A DNA stretch of 5,137 bases, from the NCBI GenBank assembly GCA_023394015.1, contig JAEXBL010000083.1, positions 1 to 5,137 of the forward strand, in the 5' to 3' direction. The notes beneath the pieces were generated by a model that was given only the letters and a program-made list of their open reading frames with translations, was not told the DNA's origin and did no database searches. This document shows, in pieces, positions 1-5,137 of this stretch (position 1 is its first letter; each line of letters opens with the position of its first letter). The translations under genes were made by a program, and so were the position numbers. The DNA comes from Pseudomonadota bacterium. Lineage in GTDB: Bacteria; Pseudomonadota; Gammaproteobacteria; Burkholderiales; Burkholderiaceae_C.

Positions 1-81
1 CCGCGGCCGGCCGCGGCGCCCGAGCCAGCGCCTGTCGCCACGCAGGCACCCGTGCCGCAGCCGGCAGCAGGCGAAAACTGA
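1..81 (+). CDS. C-terminal tail of an unidentified Pro/Ala-rich protein (partial)
   Basis: The first frame is open from the window edge to a TGA at 79-81 and encodes 26 residues made almost only of Pro, Ala, Glu, Gln, Val and Thr, ending in Gly-Glu-Asn. Such Ala/Pro tails are common as flexible linkers or C-terminal extensions in high-GC proteobacterial proteins. There is too little to assign a family. The frame choice rests on this composition and on the hairpin terminator 41 bp downstream. The other two forward frames stay open past this point, so the call is moderate. Confidence 0.5.
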   Translation, partial: PRPAAAPEPAPVATQAPVPQPAAGEN

Positions 82-121
82 GCGGCGGCACCTGCGGACA
101 AGTCTGTGCCCAGGCAGGCGC

Positions 122-147
122 AAAAAGGCCCGCTCGAGGCGGGCTTT
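122..147. terminator. Bidirectional rho-independent terminator
   Basis: A perfect 6-bp G+C stem (GCCCGC 128-133 with GCGGGC 139-144) encloses the 5-nt loop TCGAG. It is flanked by AAAAA on the left (122-126) and TTT on the right (145-147). Read on the - strand the stem is followed by a run of five T. Read on the + strand it is followed by three T. It therefore fits a shared terminator for the gene ending at 81 (+) and for the coding remnant or barstar transcript arriving from the right (-). Confidence 0.8.
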
Positions 148-185
148 GGGGTGCGCCAGTGCCAGGGCCAGCCGGCCCCGATGCT

Positions 186-367
186 TCAGGCGGCGCTCAG
201 CCAATAGCCCGCGTTGAAGGGGCTGCTCATGCGCAGCGCCAGCGGGGAGATGTCCACCAGCTTGTCGGTGGGCATTTTCTCGGCGCTGTCGACCTCGATG
301 TCGGCGGACGCCGCGGCGCCCTGGGCCTCATTCGCCCGTTCTGCTTGGCCAGCTTGTGCAGAACGGG
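186..367 (-). pseudogene. Orphan 3' coding remnant, unrecognised, probably frameshifted
   Basis: Between the barstar stop and the terminator, the - strand reads like the end of a gene. From about 330 down to the TGA at 186-188 one frame has almost every codon ending in G or C and encodes a plausible C-terminus, including EVDSAEKMPTDKLVDISPLA and ending in NAGYWLSAA. Just upstream (367-335) the coding look passes to the barstar frame, which encodes LHKLAKQNG straight after the barstar stop. One extra base near 332-335 would join the two into a single reading frame of about 60 residues. No start codon with a convincing ribosome binding site is present; the only internal ATG (275-273) has a poor upstream context. 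I do not recognise the family. Reading: the 3' end of a gene whose front was lost or displaced next to the barstar gene. It could also be chance coding-like sequence in GC-rich DNA. Confidence 0.35.
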
Positions 368-368
368 C
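334..368. repeat. Perfect 11-bp inverted repeat at the barstar stop
   Basis: GCCCGTTCTGC (334-344) is exactly complementary to GCAGAACGGGC (358-368), with a 13-nt loop between. The right arm reaches into the barstar stop codon (370-368). On the - strand the transcript would fold into a strong hairpin directly after the stop, but no T run follows, so it is not a standard intrinsic terminator. It could stabilise the 3' end of the mRNA, support pausing, or mark a recombination junction with the orphan remnant. Confidence 0.7.
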
Positions 369-877
369 TACCGAAAAGAATAGAAACACCTGAACGGTAT
401 CTTTCGGTCGTTCCAGTAGTCGGCGGCGTCGCGGAAGATGTCCAGCAACTGCTCGCGTGCTTCCTTGTCGAACTTGGCCGTGGCCGGGATCGACTCCAGC
501 ACCACGATGAAGCCCGGCTGCGGCCCGCTCTTGTGCAGCGGGTCGGTCATGCAGTCGTACAGGGCGTCGAAGTTCTTGCCGAAGTGCGCCGGAAAGGTGA
601 ACTGCGCGGCGATCATGTCCAGCACGTCCTGCCGGGTCTGCGCTTCGGCCAGGTTGGCGTACAGAAAGTGCTGGCCGAGCTGGGCCGCCGCCTCCTGCAG
701 GTCGTGCGGGTGGAAGGCGCGGATCGACTGCACGATGTTGGTGCGCACGCCTTTCAACGGCGTTTCCTGGGGCGGGCGTTGGGCTTGATCCATCTCCGCT
801 GCTTTCTCTGAAGTCAATAACCGGTCGTCGCCCGACACCAGGGCGGGGGCGGGCTGAAATTGTTCGAATGCTTTCAT
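368..877 (-). CDS. Barstar-family ribonuclease inhibitor
   Basis: A 169-residue cytosolic inhibitor expected to bind and block the ribonuclease encoded just upstream. The barstar fold covers about residues 47-169. The diagnostic block FPAHFGKNFDALYDCMTD (95-112) matches the barnase-binding helix of Bacillus barstar; Asp104 and Asp108 correspond to its Asp35 and key Asp39, and Tyr107 stands in for Trp38. The protein ends in FRCFYSFR, typical of the last strand. About 46 residues precede the barstar domain, polar and probably flexible, whereas the Bacillus protein is about 90 residues in all. The ATG at 877-875 overlaps the ribonuclease stop as ATGA and has AGGAAG eight bases upstream inside the ribonuclease gene, so translation is probably coupled. 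Internal Met29 is a possible alternative start, but the overlap and binding site favour this one. Family assignment is secure; partnership with the neighbour is inferred from adjacency. Confidence 0.93.
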   Translation of the reverse strand: MKAFEQFQPAPALVSGDDRLLTSEKAAEMDQAQRPPQETPLKGVRTNIVQSIRAFHPHDLQEAAAQLGQHFLYANLAEAQTRQDVLDMIAAQFTFPAHFGKNFDALYDCMTDPLHKSGPQPGFIVVLESIPATAKFDKEAREQLLDIFRDAADYWNDRKIPFRCFYSFR

Positions 878-1302
878 TGCACGATCTTCCTGAAGCTTGA
901 GTAGTGATCGCTCGTGTACCAGCAGGCATCGGGTACGCGGGGCCGCTTGCCGCCGCAGACGATGCGCCGGGCGCCACGGTAGCGCGCCCCAGGGGTCTCG
1001 ACGGTGTACTCGCGGTAATAGCCGCGCCGCGCTGGCGGCAGCAGGCGTTCCCGGTTGCCGAACACCGATCCGTCCTTGTCGTAGGGAAACGGTCCGCCTC
1101 GCAGGATCAGCCGATACGTGCGCTGGCCCTGGCTGGGCAGATTCGCCACCGCAACGGTCGGTTCGGCGCTGGTCCAAGGCGGCACGTCACGCGCTTGGGC
1201 CCCACCCGCCAGGGAGAGTGCGACCGCCAGCATCGAGGCTGCCAAAAAAGACCGAGGTGACCGAGTCGACTGGACAGCATGCGATGCCGCTGTTCGCAAC
1301 AT
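874..1302 (-). CDS. Secreted guanyl-specific ribonuclease, barnase/RNase N1-T1 family
   Basis: A 142-residue endoribonuclease expected to cleave RNA after guanosine outside the cytoplasm. Residues 1-37 form a Sec signal peptide: an Arg-rich start, a hydrophobic core around 19-32 and a likely cleavage after AQA (35-37). The mature part is about 105 residues, close to the 110 of barnase. Catalytic residues align well with barnase: Glu99 in YYREYT (barnase Glu73), Arg109 and Arg113 in YRGARRIV (Arg83 and Arg87) and His133 in YTSDHYSSFRKI (His102). Cys116 and Cys127 bracket a short loop and could form a disulfide after export. The ATG at 1302-1300 is chosen because GAAAGG lies eight bases upstream; an in-frame GTG at 1311 would abut that site. 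The stop shares bases with the barstar start. It sits 139 bp behind maeB, beyond the maeB terminator, so the pair probably has its own promoter. Confidence 0.92.
   Translation of the reverse strand: MLRTAASHAVQSTRSPRSFLAASMLAVALSLAGGAQARDVPPWTSAEPTVAVANLPSQGQRTYRLILRGGPFPYDKDGSVFGNRERLLPPARRGYYREYTVETPGARYRGARRIVCGGKRPRVPDACWYTSDHYSSFRKIVQ
886..891 (-). promoter_or_regulatory. Ribosome binding site of barstar
   Basis: AGGAAG on the - strand lies eight bases before the ATG at 877, within the last codons of the ribonuclease gene. It decides the barstar start and supports coupled translation through the ATGA overlap. Confidence 0.7.
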
Positions 1303-1310
1303 GAAAAACA

Positions 1311-1316
1311 CCTTTC
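1311..1316 (-). promoter_or_regulatory. Ribosome binding site of the ribonuclease
   Basis: GAAAGG on the - strand is eight bases before the ATG at 1302. It selects that ATG over the in-frame GTG nine bases upstream, which directly touches the motif. Confidence 0.65.
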
Positions 1317-1325
1317 GGAAACCTC

Positions 1326-1337
1326 CGGGTTAACCCG
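1326..1337. promoter_or_regulatory. 12-bp palindrome, possible operator of the ribonuclease-barstar unit
   Basis: CGGGTTAACCCG is a perfect palindrome 23 bp upstream of the ribonuclease ATG and downstream of the maeB terminator. That is where a regulator of the two-gene unit could bind. I found no convincing -35/-10 pair in this 139-bp gap: the best hexamers match only about three of six positions. Which protein would bind is unknown. Confidence 0.35.
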
Positions 1338-1372
1338 AAAATTCCAAGGCGGTAGTGTGACCGAAGGGCCAC

Positions 1373-1412
1373 AAAAAAGCAAGCGCCTGCCCAAAAAGCG
1401 GGCAATGGCGCC
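1373..1412 (-). terminator. Rho-independent terminator of maeB
   Basis: On the - strand a two-part stem forms. GCGCC pairs with GGCGC (1407-1411 with 1383-1387) and TGCCC pairs with GGGCA (1400-1404 with 1388-1392), with a 2-nt bulge and a 7-nt loop. TTGC and then six T follow (1378-1373). It lies about 30 bp beyond the maeB stop and isolates maeB from the ribonuclease gene. Confidence 0.85.
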
Positions 1413-1441
1413 AAGGCCTTTTTTGCCGTGTTGGTGGGTGC

Positions 1442-3775
<2,334 letters not shown>

Positions 3776-3861
3776 CGCGCAGCCTGTTCTTGGGGGTGTC
3801 CGTGGGGGTGTGGTGGTGTCTCCGCTGCGAGGCATTCTAGGCGGCGCACAAGGCACTGGCG
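3776..3861 (-). promoter_or_regulatory. maeB leader with -10-like TAGAAT and C/A-rich 5' region
   Basis: The 86-bp gap between the DUF2061 stop and the maeB start holds TAGAAT (3839-3834 on the - strand, five of six matches to a sigma70 -10). It has no good -35 at 17 bp. Downstream the leader RNA would be rich in C and A and poor in G, with two CACCCCCA-type repeats (3791-3811). Transcription could start here, or maeB could be read through from the DUF2061 promoter, since I see no terminator between them. Confidence 0.3.
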
Positions 3862-4092
3862 TCAGCTTGGCTGCGGCGCCGGCTCGGCCGCGGCGGTGCG
3901 GCGGGCCCAGGCTTTTTCGTGAAAGAAAAAGGCCACGGCCTGCACCGTGGGCTCCAGCAGGCTGAGCGTGATGGCGGCGACCGCGTCGCCGGTCACGCCA
4001 TAGGCCACCGCCGCCGCCACGCCGATGTGCATGACGTAGTAGCTGGCGGTTTTCTGCAAGGTGAGCCGGTGGCGGCGGGCAAAACGGGACAT
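3862..4092 (-). CDS. Small DUF2061-family membrane protein under a predicted Fur box
   Basis: A 76-residue inner-membrane protein of unknown function. A basic N-terminus (RFARRHRL, 3-10) is followed by KTASYYVMHIG (14-24), a first hydrophobic segment (about 18-33), TGDAVAA (34-40), a second hydrophobic segment (about 39-57) and FFHEKAW (56-62). This order (KT start, TGD turn, closing HE..W) is that of DUF2061 proteins, which are usually about 70 residues. A Pro/Ala tail follows. Positive charge before the first segment predicts an N-in topology with both ends cytosolic. The ATG at 4092 has AGGAGA six bases upstream; upstream in-frame starts would run through the promoter. It lies 86 bp ahead of maeB on the same strand and is divergent from the SPFH gene. 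The promoter architecture predicts repression by iron-loaded Fur. Family is likely; role unknown. Confidence 0.85.
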   Translation of the reverse strand: MSRFARRHRLTLQKTASYYVMHIGVAAAVAYGVTGDAVAAITLSLLEPTVQAVAFFFHEKAWARRTAAAEPAPQPS

Positions 4093-4098
4093 GGTGAA

Positions 4099-4104
4099 TC
4101 TCCT
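4099..4104 (-). promoter_or_regulatory. Ribosome binding site of the DUF2061 gene
   Basis: AGGAGA on the - strand, six bases before the ATG at 4092. It is the strongest Shine-Dalgarno in the window and fixes this start. Confidence 0.8.
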
Positions 4105-4114
4105 GAATGATTGC

Positions 4115-4143
4115 ATCAAATGATAGTCATTCTCATTTGTAAA
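4115..4143 (-). promoter_or_regulatory. Predicted sigma70 promoter of the DUF2061 gene
   Basis: On the - strand, TTTACA (4143-4138, five of six matches to TTGACA) is separated by exactly 17 bp from TTTGAT (4120-4115, four of six matches to TATAAT). Transcription would start near 4108, leaving a leader of about 16 nt that contains the AGGAGA ribosome binding site. This local A+T-rich patch stands out from the GC-rich surroundings. Confidence 0.6.
4121..4135 (-). promoter_or_regulatory. Fur box
   Basis: TGAGAATGACTATCA on the - strand matches the 7-1-7 Fur recognition motif TGATAATNATTATCA at 12 of 14 defined positions; the two mismatches are G at position 4 and C at position 10. It fills nearly all of the 17-bp spacer of the predicted DUF2061 promoter, so bound Fur would block RNA polymerase directly. 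Whether it also affects the divergent SPFH gene, whose start is about 130 bp away, cannot be judged. Confidence 0.75.
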
Positions 4144-4226
4144 AGCCAGTCGGTTTTGCCTAAGACGCCCATAGCCGCGCTCGATGGCGAGCACCGTCGG
4201 GTGCCGGGCCCGTCGTACCGGGCGCG

Positions 4227-4258
4227 TATCATGGCCTGTTTCCCACGCTGCGAAAGGG
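4227..4258 (+). promoter_or_regulatory. -10-like element and ribosome binding site of the SPFH gene
   Basis: TATCAT (4227-4232) matches five of six positions of a sigma70 -10, but the region 16-18 bp upstream is G+C-rich with no recognisable -35. The promoter is therefore tentative, and an activator or another sigma factor is possible. AAAGGG (4253-4258) lies six bases before the ATG at 4265 and is a good ribosome binding site. Confidence 0.4.
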
Positions 4259-4264
4259 CTGGCC

Positions 4265-5137
4265 ATGGCGCTGATGGACTTCATCAAGAAGCAATTTATC
4301 GACGTCCTGCAATGGACCGAGGAGGGCGACGGCACGCTGGCCTGGCGCTACCCGATGGCGGGCATGGAGATACAGAATGGCGCCGCGCTGATCGTGCGCG
4401 AATCGCAGATGGCGCTGTTCGTCGACGAGGGCAAGGTGGCCGACGTGTTCGGCCCCGGCACCTACAAGCTGACCACGCAGACGCTGCCGGTGCTGACCTA
4501 CCTGAAGAACTGGGACAAGCTGTTCGAGTCGCCGTTCAAGAGCGACGTGTACTTCTTCAGCACGCGCCAGCAGGTGGACCAGAAGTGGGGCACGCCGCAG
4601 CCGATCAGCATCCGCGACGCCGAATTCGGCGCCGTGCGCCTGCGCGCCTTCGGCAACTACGCCTACCGCGTGGCCGATCCGCAGAAATTCCATACCGAAA
4701 TCTCGGGCACGCGCGACAGCTACCGCGTGAGCGACCTCGACGGCCAGTTGCGCGGCCTGATCATGCAGCACATCGCCACCGGCATCGCCGGCAGCGGCAT
4801 CCCGTTTCTCGACCTGGCGGCCAACCAGCAGGCCTTTGCCCAGGCGCTGGCCGACGCGCTGGCGCCGGCGATGGAAGGCTACGGCCTGAAGCTGGAGGCG
4901 ATGACGGTGCAAAGCATCAGCCTGCCCGACGAGCTGCAGAAGGTGCTCGACCAGCGCATCGGCATGGGCATGGTCGGCGGCGACATGGGCAAGTTCATGC
5001 AGTACCAGACCGGGCAGGCGATTCCGAAGATGGCCGAGGGCGTGGCCGCCGGCGGCGATGGCGGGGGTCTCGCCGGCGCCGGGCTGGGCATGGGCGCGGG
5101 CGTGGCGATGGGCCAGATCCTGGCGCAGAACATGCAG
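4265..5137 (+). CDS. SPFH-domain protein, YdjI/COG4260-like (3' end outside window)
   Basis: The first 291 residues of an SPFH (stomatin/prohibitin-like) protein, open to the right edge. There is no signal peptide or N-terminal membrane segment, unlike classical stomatins. After IKKQFIDVLQW (7-17) comes the opening strand set with ALIVRESQMALFVDEGK (41-57) and FGPGTYKLTTQTLP (62-75), then the SPFH core to about residue 235, including LRAFGNYAYRVADP (126-139). A Gly/Met/Ala-rich stretch (about 233-285) follows. Relatives of this type often end in a zinc ribbon, which here would lie beyond the window. In Bacillus subtilis the relative YdjI works with YdjG and YdjH to tether PspA during membrane stress. 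A similar membrane role is inferred, not shown. The start at 4265 is set by AAAGGG six bases upstream; Met4 would be too far from it. It is divergent from the Fur-box gene. Confidence 0.88.
   Translation, partial: MALMDFIKKQFIDVLQWTEEGDGTLAWRYPMAGMEIQNGAALIVRESQMALFVDEGKVADVFGPGTYKLTTQTLPVLTYLKNWDKLFESPFKSDVYFFSTRQQVDQKWGTPQPISIRDAEFGAVRLRAFGNYAYRVADPQKFHTEISGTRDSYRVSDLDGQLRGLIMQHIATGIAGSGIPFLDLAANQQAFAQALADALAPAMEGYGLKLEAMTVQSISLPDELQKVLDQRIGMGMVGGDMGKFMQYQTGQAIPKMAEGVAAGGDGGGLAGAGLGMGAGVAMGQILAQNMQ

Noticed and set aside
371..977. Upstream part of the long - strand frame that ends at 186
   Set aside because: It runs through barstar and the ribonuclease out of frame. Only its last part, below about 330, looks coding, and that is reported as an orphan remnant.
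878..1177. In-frame upstream extension of barstar to 1177
   Set aside because: It would overlap the ribonuclease almost fully, has an Arg/Pro/Ala-rich composition, and ignores the ATGA overlap and the AGGAAG site at 886-891.
4196..4224. Short repeated GTCG..CCGGGC units upstream of the SPFH gene
   Set aside because: They are imperfect, short and in very GC-rich sequence, so chance is a sufficient explanation.
4093..4335. In-frame upstream extension of the DUF2061 protein to 4335
   Set aside because: It would run through the Fur box, the predicted promoter and the start of the divergent gene. The AGGAGA site fixes the start at 4092.
4229..4912. A 227-codon open frame on the - strand opposite the SPFH gene
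   Set aside because: It is antisense to a clearly conserved SPFH domain and has a biased His/Arg/Leu/Val composition with no recognisable motifs.

Overview
The window is a high-GC (about two-thirds G+C), gene-dense stretch of bacterial chromosome. Codons end mostly in G or C, the malic enzyme is of the MaeB type, and the barnase/barstar pair is proteobacterial in style. Together these suggest a betaproteobacterium, most likely Burkholderiales and perhaps Comamonadaceae. The taxon is inferred from style, not from a marker gene. I see no rRNA, tRNA, CRISPR array or insertion sequence.

Layout, left to right. Positions 1-81 are the Pro/Ala-rich tail of a gene on the + strand. A bidirectional hairpin terminator follows at 122-147. 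Reading towards it on the - strand is an orphan piece of coding-like sequence (186-367) that looks like the 3' remnant of an unrecognised gene. A perfect 11-bp inverted repeat sits at its junction with the next gene. Next, on the - strand, comes a two-gene unit: a secreted barnase-type guanyl-specific ribonuclease (874-1302) and its barstar-type inhibitor (368-877), joined by an ATGA stop/start overlap. Upstream lies a 139-bp gap with a 12-bp palindrome and the terminator of the next gene. That gene is maeB (1442-3775, - strand), a 777-residue NADP-malic enzyme with a C-terminal phosphotransacetylase-like domain. Behind it, on the same strand, is a 76-residue DUF2061-type membrane protein (3862-4092). 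Its promoter has a Fur-box-like sequence filling the spacer between -35 and -10. A 172-bp divergent region separates this from an SPFH-domain protein of the YdjI/COG4260 kind (4265 to beyond the right edge, + strand).

How the genes work together. The ribonuclease is probably exported by Sec, and barstar protects the cytosol from any enzyme that fails to leave. MaeB converts malate to pyruvate with NADPH formation, linking the TCA cycle to acetyl-CoA supply. The DUF2061 gene is predicted to be switched on by iron shortage. The SPFH protein probably acts in membrane stress or organisation. These are separate transcription units apart from ribonuclease-barstar and possibly DUF2061-maeB.

The most noteworthy signals are the overlapping ribonuclease/inhibitor pair, the Fur box placed exactly in the core promoter of a gene of unknown function, and the orphan 3' coding remnant with its inverted repeat next to the barstar gene. 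Nothing here is convincingly a wholly new system.
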